Part shown: positions 1 through 5,636 of the stretch, piece by piece
Layout: every line of letters begins with the position of its first letter
Position numbering within the stretch: position 1 is the stretch's first letter
Source: an uncultured Lachnospiraceae bacterium
GTDB lineage: Bacteria > Bacillota_A > Clostridia > Lachnospirales > Lachnospiraceae
NCBI GenBank assembly: GCA_900553635.1
Contig: USDU01000134.1
Location: forward strand, 1 to 6,904
DNA: 6,904 bases
Reading direction: 5' to 3'
The notes under the pieces: generated by a model
What the model was told of the DNA's origin: nothing
The model's database searches: none
What the model saw: the letters and a program-made list of their open reading frames with translations, nothing else
Position numbers and translations under genes: made by a program

Positions 1-177
1 TCGATTCTTTCCGTTATTGCGTTCCCGGAGCTGACGCTGATTGGTAAAACCATTTCCGGTAATACCTTAAAGCCGCTGCAGTCCTGGGCCATCGTCGGCG
101 TGATGTATATGATTGTCATCATTACCTTAAGTAAGCTGGCAAAGAGAATCGAGAGGAGGGTAAACCGTGGCAGATAA
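1..177 (+). CDS. Polar amino-acid ABC transporter permease, C-terminal 58 residues (5'-truncated by window edge)
   Basis: Frame 1 is open from the first base to a TAA at 175-177 and gives a 58-residue C-terminus. It contains one clear last membrane helix (about residues 29-45, [14 protein letters not shown]) followed by a basic tail rich in Lys and Arg ([14 protein letters not shown]). This ending is typical of the HisM/GlnP-type inner-membrane permeases that form the channel of polar amino-acid importers. The assignment is supported mostly by the next gene, a GlnQ/HisP-type ATPase whose GTG start at 167 lies inside this frame, an 11-base overlap that suggests translational coupling. The substrate (glutamine, glutamate, arginine, cystine or another) cannot be read from this fragment. 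The substrate-binding protein and the rest of the permease should lie just upstream of the window. Confidence 0.8.
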   Translation, partial: SILSVIAFPELTLIGKTISGNTLKPLQSWAIVGVMYMIVIITLSKLAKRIERRVNRGR

Positions 178-901
178 TAAGATTCATGTAACGAACCTGA
201 AAAAGAACTTTGGAAAGCTGGAGGTTCTGAAGGATATCAGTATGGATATCACCGAAGGCGAGGTTGTGGTTCTCCTGGGACCCTCCGGAAGCGGTAAATC
301 CACCTTCCTGCGCTGCCTGAACCAGCTGGAGACGGCGACGGCAGGCCAGATTCTGATAGACGGCTATGACGTGACGGACAAGCACACGGATATCAATAAG
401 GTGCGTCAGAACATCGGTATGGTGTTCCAGCATTTTAATCTGTTCAACCATCTGAATGTGATGGACAATATGATGCTGGCTCCGGTCCATCTGAAGGTTA
501 TGACCAAGGACGAGGCCCGGAAAAAAGCCATGGAGCTTCTGACCCGTGTCGGCCTGGCAGATAAGGCGGAGGCATTCCCCAGCCAGCTCTCCGGCGGACA
601 GAAGCAGCGTGTGGCCATCGCCCGCGCCCTGGCTATGAAGCCGGATATTATGCTCTTCGACGAGCCCACCTCTGCCCTTGACCCGGAGATGGTCGGCGAG
701 GTTCTGGCGGTTATGAAGGAGCTTGCAAAAGAGGGAATGACCATGGTGGTCGTAACCCATGAGATGGGCTTTGCCCGCGAGGTGGCAGACCGGGTAGTCT
801 TCATGGAAGGCGGCTATATCGTAGAGCAGGGAACTCCAGAGGAGGTACTGGCTCATCCGAAGGAGCCCAGAACCATTGATTTCCTGAGTAAAGTATTATA
901 A
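167..901 (+). CDS. Polar amino-acid ABC transporter ATP-binding protein (GlnQ/HisP family)
   Basis: A complete 244-residue ATPase of the usual length for GlnQ/HisP/ArtP proteins, which power import of polar amino acids from the cytoplasmic face of the membrane. All nucleotide-binding motifs are intact: Walker [10 protein letters not shown] (38-46), Q-loop Gln88 in [10 protein letters not shown], signature LSGGQKQR (141-148), Walker B and D-loop [12 protein letters not shown] (161-172), and switch His198 in VVTHEMGF. The GTG start at 167 is preceded by a strong ribosome site, AGGAGGG at 154-160, with a 6-base gap, and overlaps the end of the permease gene. It is the last gene of its operon, since a hairpin terminator starts about 10 bases after the stop. 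The family is very secure; the transported amino acid is not determinable here. Confidence 0.95.
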   Translation: MADNKIHVTNLKKNFGKLEVLKDISMDITEGEVVVLLGPSGSGKSTFLRCLNQLETATAGQILIDGYDVTDKHTDINKVRQNIGMVFQHFNLFNHLNVMDNMMLAPVHLKVMTKDEARKKAMELLTRVGLADKAEAFPSQLSGGQKQRVAIARALAMKPDIMLFDEPTSALDPEMVGEVLAVMKELAKEGMTMVVVTHEMGFAREVADRVVFMEGGYIVEQGTPEEVLAHPKEPRTIDFLSKVL

Positions 902-911
902 AAAATGACAG

Positions 912-956
912 AGATGGCTTCTGGAAAAAAATCCAGAAGCCATCTTCGGTTTCTTT
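912..956 (+). terminator. Intrinsic terminator of the amino-acid ABC transporter operon
   Basis: A perfect 14-bp stem pairs 912-925 with 932-945 around a loop of six A residues (926-931). The T-rich tail (TTTCTTT, 950-956) is interrupted, so the U tract is weaker than ideal. It lies directly after the ATPase stop codon. Confidence 0.85.
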
Positions 957-989
957 ACTTGTTACTGTTCACAGGCACTATCCTGCGAA

Positions 990-1017
990 GTGTTTTGGTA
1001 TGAATATGCCAAAATAC
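990..1017. promoter_or_regulatory. 28-bp imperfect palindrome upstream of acsB, candidate operator
   Basis: The segment is centred on 1003/1004 and has 10 of 14 symmetric positions complementary. The core arms are TTTTGG (993-998) and CCAAAA (1009-1014), with further matches at 990-991/1016-1017 and 1000-1001/1006-1007. Some mismatches are G-T, so it could also fold weakly as RNA. It lies just upstream of a consensus -10 at 1026-1031, where a regulator could act. It has no T tract after it, so it is not a terminator. It does not match the CcpA cre consensus. The regulatory role is inference. Confidence 0.4.
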
Positions 1018-1022
1018 CGAGT

Positions 1023-1031
1023 TGGTATAAT
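1023..1031 (+). promoter_or_regulatory. Possible upstream promoter of acsB (extended -10 only)
   Basis: TGG followed by TATAAT (TATAAT at 1026-1031) is a perfect extended -10 element. No good -35 is found at 16-18 bp spacing; the relevant stretch near 1003-1008 falls within the palindrome. It would give an mRNA leader of roughly 110 bases for acsB. It may be an activator-dependent second promoter, or a chance match. Confidence 0.4.
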
Positions 1032-1055
1032 TTCATAAACCCTCCCCCGGGGTTA

Positions 1056-1084
1056 TTGACTTCCTTATACAGGAGTGCTAAAAT
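1056..1084 (+). promoter_or_regulatory. Main predicted SigA promoter of acsB
   Basis: The -35 is TTGACT (1056-1061), followed by a 17-bp spacer and -10 TAAAAT (1079-1084), with an extended TGC at 1076-1078. Each hexamer matches the consensus at 5 of 6 positions. The predicted start near 1091 gives a leader of about 55 bases. A CCCCGGGG palindrome (1045-1052) sits immediately upstream of the -35 and is flanked by a loose AAC/GTT symmetry. This quality of promoter fits an abundant central-metabolism enzyme. Confidence 0.75.
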
Positions 1085-1146
1085 TTAATCATTAAAGGCT
1101 GATTTCCAAAGGAAACAGTTACATAACCCAAGGAGGGACATAAGAA

Positions 1147-3282
1147 ATGAGCGTATTAACAGATTTAATCTACGGAGGCTCAAACGCAGTTGCGGGACTG
1201 ACAGAAGGTGCTGTAAACGACGCGATTGCAAAGTACGGTGAGGACAAGAAGGTTGCAATGCCGGATACGGCGTACTTCCTGCCGACCATCTACGCTGCTA
1301 CCGGCGTAAAGGTAAGCAAGCTTGGCGATCTGCCGGCCTGTGTAGGCGTGCTGAAAAGCCTGATCAGCAACAAGGAAGACCTGGGAGAGGCACTGAACGC
1401 AGGTCTGGCTACCGCAGTGGGAGCAGAGATCATCGAGGCCCTGAAGTATGTGGATAATGCCGACCCGTATGCAGAGGACAGTGGTATCGGCTTCGTACCG
1501 GATCCGGTTATCCGTTCTCTGGGCGTACCTCTTGTAACCGGAGATATTCCCGGCGTAGCAGTTGTACTGGGCAAGGCTGACAATGCAGAAGATGTAGTGA
1601 CAGTTGTAAAAGATTACCAGAGCAAGGGTATCATGACCTTCCTGATTGGCGACGTCATCGAGCAGTGTGCCGAGGGCGGCGTAAAGATTGGCCTGGATTT
1701 CCGTGTAGTTCCGCTGGGACATGATGTGACCGCAGTCATCCATGTCGTAACCGTAGCGATCCGTGCGGCTCTGATCTTCGGTAATGTAACACCGGGCGAT
1801 CTGCCGGGACTGTTAAAATACACCAAGGAAAGAGTACCTGCATTCGTGAATACATTCGGCGCTCTGAATGAGGTGGTTGTATCCGCAGGCGCAGGTGCTA
1901 TCGCGCTGGGCTTCCCGGTAGTCGTAGACGTGGATCTGGGCGAGAATCAGGTTCCGGGCGCGCTGGAGTCTGTTCTGGATCACAGCCTGACCGTGAAGAA
2001 GTCCCTGGAGCTGCGTAACATTAAGATTAAAGTAACCGAGCTTCCGATTCCGGTTGCATTCGCTTCCGCATTCGAGGGCGAGATTATCCGCAGAGGCGAT
2101 ATGCAGGTAGAGTTCAGCTCCCATAAGGCACCCACCTGTGAGATCGTACAGACCTGTAACGCAGACGACATCGAGGATCACAAGATTACCATTGTCGGCA
2201 AGGATCTGGACGAGCTGGAGCAGGGTCAGACCTTCGCACTGGCTACTTATGTACAGGTAGCGGGAGCAAAGATGCAGCCTGACTTCGAGCCGGTTATCGA
2301 GCGTAAGATTCATGCATGGTACAACTATATGGAAGGTGTGATGCACACCGGCCAGAGAAATCAGATCCGTGTCCGTGTAAGCAAGGCTGCTTATGAGGCA
2401 GGACTTCGCCTGACCCATTTCGCAGAGGTGCTTTACAATATGATCATGGACGAGTTTGATATCGTCGTAGATAAATGTCAGGTTACCATCGTAACCGATA
2501 CCGATAAGGTTCAGGAGCTTCTGGATACTGTCGCTATGCCGACCTATGAGAAGCGTGACGAGCGTCTGGAGACCCTGACCGATGAGAGCGTAGACCAGTT
2601 CTACACCTGTACCCTGTGCCAGTCCTTCGCACCGTCACACTGCTGCGTGGTTACTCCGGAGCGTCTGGGACTTTGCGGAGCCGTATCATGGCTGGACGCT
2701 AAGGCAACCAAGGAGTTGAACCCGACCGGACCCTGCCAGCCTATCTCCAAGGAAGGCTGCGAGGATGAAGTAAAGGGTATCTACCCGGATGTAAACCGTA
2801 TGGTATCCGAGGCTACTCAGGGAGCCCTTGAGAAAGTAACCCTGTACTCCATTATGGAAGACCCGATGACCTCCTGCGGCTGCTTCGAGTGTATCTGCGG
2901 TATCGAGCCCTTCTCCAATGGCGTTATCATTGCCAACCGTGAGTACGCAGGCATGACGCCTCTTGGCATGACCTTCGGCGAGCTGGCAAGTATGACAGGC
3001 GGCGGAGTTCAGACGCCGGGCTTCATGGGTCATGGACGTCACTTTATCGCTTCCAAGAAGTTTATGAGCGCCGAGGGCGGCTTTGAGCGTATCGTATGGA
3101 TGCCGAAGGAGCTGAAGGACGACGTAGCCGAGAGACTGAATAAGTCTGCGAAGGAGAAATACGGTATTGATAACTTTACCGATATGATCGCAGACGAGAC
3201 CGTAGCAACCGATGAGGAAACTCTGATGGCGTTCCTGCAGGAGAAGAACCATCCGGTACTGGGTCTGGATCCGATTATGTAA
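1147..3282 (+). CDS. acsB: Acetyl-CoA synthase (CO-methylating), alpha subunit of the CODH/ACS complex
   Basis: The 711-residue product is the cytoplasmic enzyme that joins CO, a corrinoid-bound methyl group and CoA into acetyl-CoA, the final step of the Wood-Ljungdahl pathway; CO comes through a tunnel from CODH (AcsA) and methyl from CFeSP (AcsC/AcsD). It aligns over its whole length with the Moorella enzyme (729 residues by recall) and ends in the shared DPIM. The A-cluster is complete: Cys488, Cys491, Cys500 and Cys510 bind the 4Fe-4S cubane, and C577-G578-C579 in TSCGCFE is the distal nickel site. Gate residues Phe211 and Phe494 (Moorella F229 and F512) are kept. Oddities are Arg408 where Moorella has cavity residue Trp427, and extra cysteines at 499, 582 and 584. 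The ATG has AGGAGGG at 1131-1137 with a 9-base gap. It appears monocistronic, with its own promoter and terminator, and no other pathway gene in the window. Confidence 0.98.
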   Translation: MSVLTDLIYGGSNAVAGLTEGAVNDAIAKYGEDKKVAMPDTAYFLPTIYAATGVKVSKLGDLPACVGVLKSLISNKEDLGEALNAGLATAVGAEIIEALKYVDNADPYAEDSGIGFVPDPVIRSLGVPLVTGDIPGVAVVLGKADNAEDVVTVVKDYQSKGIMTFLIGDVIEQCAEGGVKIGLDFRVVPLGHDVTAVIHVVTVAIRAALIFGNVTPGDLPGLLKYTKERVPAFVNTFGALNEVVVSAGAGAIALGFPVVVDVDLGENQVPGALESVLDHSLTVKKSLELRNIKIKVTELPIPVAFASAFEGEIIRRGDMQVEFSSHKAPTCEIVQTCNADDIEDHKITIVGKDLDELEQGQTFALATYVQVAGAKMQPDFEPVIERKIHAWYNYMEGVMHTGQRNQIRVRVSKAAYEAGLRLTHFAEVLYNMIMDEFDIVVDKCQVTIVTDTDKVQELLDTVAMPTYEKRDERLETLTDESVDQFYTCTLCQSFAPSHCCVVTPERLGLCGAVSWLDAKATKELNPTGPCQPISKEGCEDEVKGIYPDVNRMVSEATQGALEKVTLYSIMEDPMTSCGCFECICGIEPFSNGVIIANREYAGMTPLGMTFGELASMTGGGVQTPGFMGHGRHFIASKKFMSAEGGFERIVWMPKELKDDVAERLNKSAKEKYGIDNFTDMIADETVATDEETLMAFLQEKNHPVLGLDPIM

Positions 3283-3313
3283 CACAGGATTTTTGATAAA
3301 ACGATAGAATCAG

Positions 3314-3352
3314 AAAATGGGGTTTGGCTGCAGAAAGCCAGACCCTATTTTT
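3314..3352 (+). terminator. Intrinsic terminator of acsB
   Basis: A 16-bp stem pairs 3314-3329 with 3336-3351 around the loop GCAGAA (3330-3335), with two G-U pairs. The 3' arm runs into TTTTT (3348-3352). It starts about 30 bases after the acsB stop. The A-run on the 5' side means it could also work in reverse, but no minus-strand gene needs it. Confidence 0.88.
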
Positions 3353-3398
3353 GGATTCTTAATTGTTCTTAAGAAAGCTTCCTTTTTCGATATCCATC

Positions 3399-3407
3399 TG
3401 ATACAAT
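3399..3407 (+). promoter_or_regulatory. Extended -10 promoter of the lipoprotein-phosphatase operon
   Basis: TGA followed by TACAAT (TACAAT at 3402-3407) forms an extended -10. The -35 at the proper distance (TTCCTT, 3379-3384) is poor. The predicted start is near 3413-3414, which coincides with the base of the hairpin at 3412-3437. Confidence 0.55.
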
Positions 3408-3411
3408 GGGG

Positions 3412-3437
3412 CTAACCTGTAGGGAGAGACAGGTTAG
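3412..3437 (+). promoter_or_regulatory. Perfect 9-bp hairpin at the predicted 5' end of the lipoprotein mRNA
   Basis: CTAACCTGT (3412-3420) pairs exactly with ACAGGTTAG (3429-3437) around the loop AGGGAGAG. No U tract follows, so it is not a terminator. The position, at the predicted transcription start and about 12 bases before the ribosome site, fits either an mRNA-stabilising 5' stem or a DNA operator. Its role is inferred. Confidence 0.5.
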
Positions 3438-3461
3438 GGAAAAAGATTCAGGAGGACGAAT

Positions 3462-4046
3462 ATGAAATTAAAAAGAGTGATACCGGTACTGGGACTGGCC
3501 CTGGCGCTGACGGCAGCGACCGCCTGTGGCAGTAAGGCAGAGGATACAGCAGCCCGTATTTATGGAGAAGTTGAAGAAATTTCGGAAGAAGATATCATAG
3601 TAGATAATCAGTCTGACATGTCTTCTCAGGGAGAGATGATTCTGACGATTGATCCGGAGAATACGGTTCTGGTAGATGGGGAAAGCGGTCTGCCACTGGA
3701 GCTTTCTGACGTGGAAAAGGGAGGTTTTGTGGCCTATCTGGGACCGGCCATGACCCTGTCTTTACCGCCTCAGTGTACGCCGGAGGTAGTGTTCGCGAAT
3801 GTTTCGGATAAGGAAGCTGCACCTTATTACGCAGTCATTGCCCGCAAGCCGGTTGTGAAAGATGGCTGTCTGAAAGTGGTTGCTGACGATGGAGAGAGCT
3901 ATGTGATTCCGGACACGGCGGAGATAAAGCCCTTCCGTACCCGGAATGTGGTCCGGGCTGAGGATATCCGGAAAGGAAGCCGGTGTCTGATCTGGCTGAA
4001 TGAGCAGGAGGAGGCAGTCCGTGTGGTGCTTCTGGACGCAGAATAA
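3462..4046 (+). CDS. Putative lipoprotein of unknown function with two similar beta-rich units
   Basis: The 194-residue product begins with a basic N-terminus, a hydrophobic stretch (residues 6-18) and a lipobox-like ATAC ending at Cys22, so it is probably lipidated and anchored outside the membrane. The mature part looks like small beta-strand units: residues 35-99 (ending LSDVEKGGFVAYLG) and 135-191 (containing AEDIRKGSRCLIWL) share the order charged strand, turn, then 'D-V/I-x-K-G' and a hydrophobic strand, suggesting an internal duplication. The MTLSLPPQ stretch (97-104) recalls DUF3221/YobA-like small secreted proteins, but this is only a resemblance. Three cysteines (105, 136, 175) follow the lipid one. 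AGGAGG at 3450-3455 supports the ATG. It lies 15 bases ahead of a HAD phosphatase gene on the same strand and is probably co-transcribed with it. Function unknown. Confidence 0.88.
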   Translation: MKLKRVIPVLGLALALTAATACGSKAEDTAARIYGEVEEISEEDIIVDNQSDMSSQGEMILTIDPENTVLVDGESGLPLELSDVEKGGFVAYLGPAMTLSLPPQCTPEVVFANVSDKEAAPYYAVIARKPVVKDGCLKVVADDGESYVIPDTAEIKPFRTRNVVRAEDIRKGSRCLIWLNEQEEAVRVVLLDAE

Positions 4047-4061
4047 GAGAGGCTTACAGAG

Positions 4062-4832
4062 ATGATAAAAGCAGCATTTTTCGATATTGATGGAACACTG
4101 ATGGATCACAGCATCGGTCAGATCCCATCAGACACGAAGGAGGCTTTGGCAGAGTTACAGAGAAACGGCGTGAAAATTTTCACCAGCACCGGACGGCATC
4201 TTCTGGAGCTTCAGGAGCTGGGCGTGACAGAACTTTCCTTTGACGGGCATGTGCTTCTGAACGGTCAGATCTGTCTGGACAAAGAAGAACAGCTGATAGA
4301 CGCAAGTGCCATTTCTGAGGAGGATATGCAGGGCGCTCTGCGCTGGTTTGATGAAATGGAGCTGCCGGTGGCCTTCGTGGAGCAGAAGCAGATCTATATC
4401 AATTTCATCAACGACCGGGTGCGGAAGACCCAGGCGGACATCTCCTCGGAACTGCCAAAGACAGGCCGCTTCGATGGCAATCCGGTCTATCTGGTCAATG
4501 TATTTGCCGATGAGGCGGATGTAAATCGGGTGCTTGTGGATATGCCTCACTGCCGCATGACCCGCTGGAATCCCTACGGTGTGGATATCATCGCCGCGGG
4601 TAACAGCAAGGCCAGGGGTATGGAGCGGGTGCTTCGTTATTATGGCATCGATCGGGAAGAAATCATTGCCTTCGGCGACGGGGAAAACGATATGGAGATG
4701 CTTCAGTTTGCCGGAATCGGCGTGGCCATGGGAAATGCGGATCCGGAGGTAAAGGAGATTGCGGATTATGTGACGGACAGCGTAGGAGAGGGCGGGATCA
4801 CTCATGCGCTCCAGCACTTCAAGTTGATTTAG
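4062..4832 (+). CDS. HAD-superfamily phosphatase, Cof-type (subfamily IIB)
   Basis: The 256-residue cytoplasmic protein has the full HAD catalytic set: motif I FFDIDGT with nucleophile Asp8 and acid/base Asp10, motif II TSTGR with Thr43, motif III Lys183 in GNSKARGM, and motif IV GDGENDM with Mg-binding Asp206 and Asp210. The region between motifs II and III (about residues 82-180) is the C2-type cap that sets substrate choice in Cof/YidA-like enzymes. Such enzymes hydrolyse phosphate from sugar phosphates, FMN, PLP or similar metabolites, and the substrate cannot be predicted here. Length is slightly below the usual 265-275 residues. The ATG follows a modest AGAGG (4048-4052) 15 bases after the lipoprotein stop, so it is probably the second gene of that operon. 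The link between the two products is unclear. Confidence 0.93.
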   Translation: MIKAAFFDIDGTLMDHSIGQIPSDTKEALAELQRNGVKIFTSTGRHLLELQELGVTELSFDGHVLLNGQICLDKEEQLIDASAISEEDMQGALRWFDEMELPVAFVEQKQIYINFINDRVRKTQADISSELPKTGRFDGNPVYLVNVFADEADVNRVLVDMPHCRMTRWNPYGVDIIAAGNSKARGMERVLRYYGIDREEIIAFGDGENDMEMLQFAGIGVAMGNADPEVKEIADYVTDSVGEGGITHALQHFKLI

Positions 4833-4842
4833 AAAAAGAGAA

Positions 4843-4880
4843 TGCTCCGGCTGCCAGGTGTGGCAGTCGGAGCAATTTTT
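4843..4880. terminator. Bidirectional intrinsic terminator between convergent genes
   Basis: A 14-bp stem (4843-4856 with 4861-4874, one G-U pair) closes a GGTG loop (4857-4860). On the plus strand it is followed by TTTTT (4876-4880). On the minus strand the flank 4831-4842 reads TTCTCTTTTTCT, also T-rich. It lies 10 bases after the phosphatase stop and about 37 bases beyond the minus-strand stop at 4917, so it can end both units. Confidence 0.9.
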
Positions 4881-4916
4881 ATAACTCTAAGAAGGATACT
4901 TATGGAACATTCATTT

Positions 4917-5360
4917 TTAAGAGAGCGAATTCGTATCGCCGTTGTTTCCAAAATTTTTTGCAATCTCAAAATCAACCGTCGCGGTATCCAATGGGGAAGC
5001 GGAAGTAAGCTCAAAGTATACGTAGCTTCCATCTTGGGTCAGAGCATAACCGGCTGCCGTATAAACGGTTCCGTCTGCCCGTTCATCCTGATAGAAAAGA
5101 TAGGAGGAGGTGCCCCGGTCAATCAGTTCGCCGATGGTACAGGGAACGGAAGCTTCTTCCATATCTACCACATGCTCAGATACATAATCTGAAAGAACCT
5201 CATCGAGAATCCATTTTTCCGATTCTTCCAGAGAAGTATAGGTCAAGGAGACAGCCGGAGCGTTTTCCTCTGCCGGATTTTCAGCTTTTACGGAAATGGG
5301 GTTCAGGAAAAGAACCAGGGCCAGCAGTCCGGCCAGAATACAAAGGGAAAATTTTTTCAT
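4917..5360 (-). CDS. Small secreted protein of unknown function
   Basis: The 147-residue product starts with a classic Sec signal peptide: MKK, a hydrophobic core (residues 4-19) and a probable cleavage after VKA (residue 26). There is no lipobox, so it should be released or loosely held at the surface. The mature part, about 121 residues, is acidic, with a likely helix (about 45-67, SEKWILDEVLSDY) and then strand-like segments, including SYLFYQDERADG, VYTAAGYALTQDG and YVYFELTS. One Cys lies in the signal core and one in the mature part (VPCTIGEL). I recognise no family. The minus-strand ATG (5358-5360) has a GAGGTGA ribosome site at 5365-5371. It is transcribed alone, converging on the phosphatase gene and divergent from the EIIC gene. 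The signal peptide and ribosome site make it a believable gene. Confidence 0.82.
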   Translation of the reverse strand: MKKFSLCILAGLLALVLFLNPISVKAENPAEENAPAVSLTYTSLEESEKWILDEVLSDYVSEHVVDMEEASVPCTIGELIDRGTSSYLFYQDERADGTVYTAAGYALTQDGSYVYFELTSASPLDTATVDFEIAKNFGNNGDTNSLS

Positions 5361-5403
5361 AGGCTCACCTCATTTACGATATGTGTTCTCTTTCATATGT
5401 AGT

Positions 5404-5412
5404 ATTTTAACA
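5404..5412 (-). promoter_or_regulatory. Possible promoter (-10) of the secreted-protein gene
   Basis: Read on the minus strand, TGT followed by TAAAAT (-10 at 5404-5409, TGT at 5410-5412) forms an extended -10 about 44 bases before the ATG. No convincing -35 is seen upstream in the T-rich run. The start would be near 5397. Several other AT-rich choices exist, so confidence is limited. Confidence 0.4.
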
Positions 5413-5458
5413 AAAAAATATTACAAAATTATGATAAAGTATTTAGAATATCGTTATA

Positions 5459-5487
5459 AATTCTGAAGATTTCTTAAATAATTCTGA
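5459..5487. repeat. Pair of AATTCTGA direct repeats in the divergent promoter region
   Basis: AATTCTGA occurs at 5459-5466 and again at 5480-5487, 21 bp from start to start, i.e. two helical turns on the same DNA face. A related inverted copy (TTAGAAT, 5443-5449) lies just upstream. This spacing is common for LytTR- and OmpR-type regulators, but the motif matches no box I know, and the surrounding DNA (about 5400-5550) is very AT-rich, so chance is possible. Confidence 0.3.
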
Positions 5488-5560
5488 TAAATACACATAT
5501 TTCCACATAATTCGATGGAAGTGGACAAAAAGAAAGAACAAACAAAATAGTTTTAGATAC

Positions 5561-5589
5561 TTGCTGTCTTGTCACCTGTATGGTATGAT
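5561..5589 (+). promoter_or_regulatory. Predicted promoter of the EIIC-like gene
   Basis: TATGAT (5584-5589) is preceded by TGG (5581-5583), giving an extended -10, with a weak -35 TTGCTG (5561-5566) at exactly 17 bp. The predicted start near 5596 gives a leader of about 40 bases. Confidence 0.55.
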
Positions 5590-5636
5590 GTAAAGGCCTT
5601 ATATACAGAATAGTTACAGAAAAGAGGAGTAAGAAA

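Noticed and set aside
122..856. Minus-strand open frame of 244 residues opposite the ATPase gene
   Set aside because: A mirror of the strongly biased ATPase codons; no domain and no start signal.
990..1017. CcpA cre site or transcription terminator upstream of acsB
   Set aside because: The palindrome lacks the central CG and the WTGNNARCG pattern of cre, and no T tract follows it.
1085..1146. Riboswitch or T-box in the acsB leader
   Set aside because: The predicted leader is only about 55 bases, with no T-box motif or terminator/antiterminator pair.
1180..1743. Long open frame on the minus strand inside acsB (also 1813-2418 and 2686-3285)
   Set aside because: The products are low-complexity, His/Cys/Leu-rich shadow translations with no ribosome site, opposite an intact, highly recognisable acsB.
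4155..4817. Minus-strand open frame opposite the HAD phosphatase
   Set aside because: His/Leu-rich shadow with no ribosome site; the plus-strand frame carries all catalytic motifs.
4842..5192. Plus-strand open frame over the terminator and the secreted-protein gene
   Set aside because: It starts inside the terminator hairpin and lies opposite a minus-strand gene with a clear signal peptide and ribosome site.
5501..5525. Short TTCCA/TGGAA and TCCAC/GTGGA inverted repeats before the EIIC gene
   Set aside because: Arms are only five bases, overlapping, and in AT-rich DNA where such matches are expected by chance.
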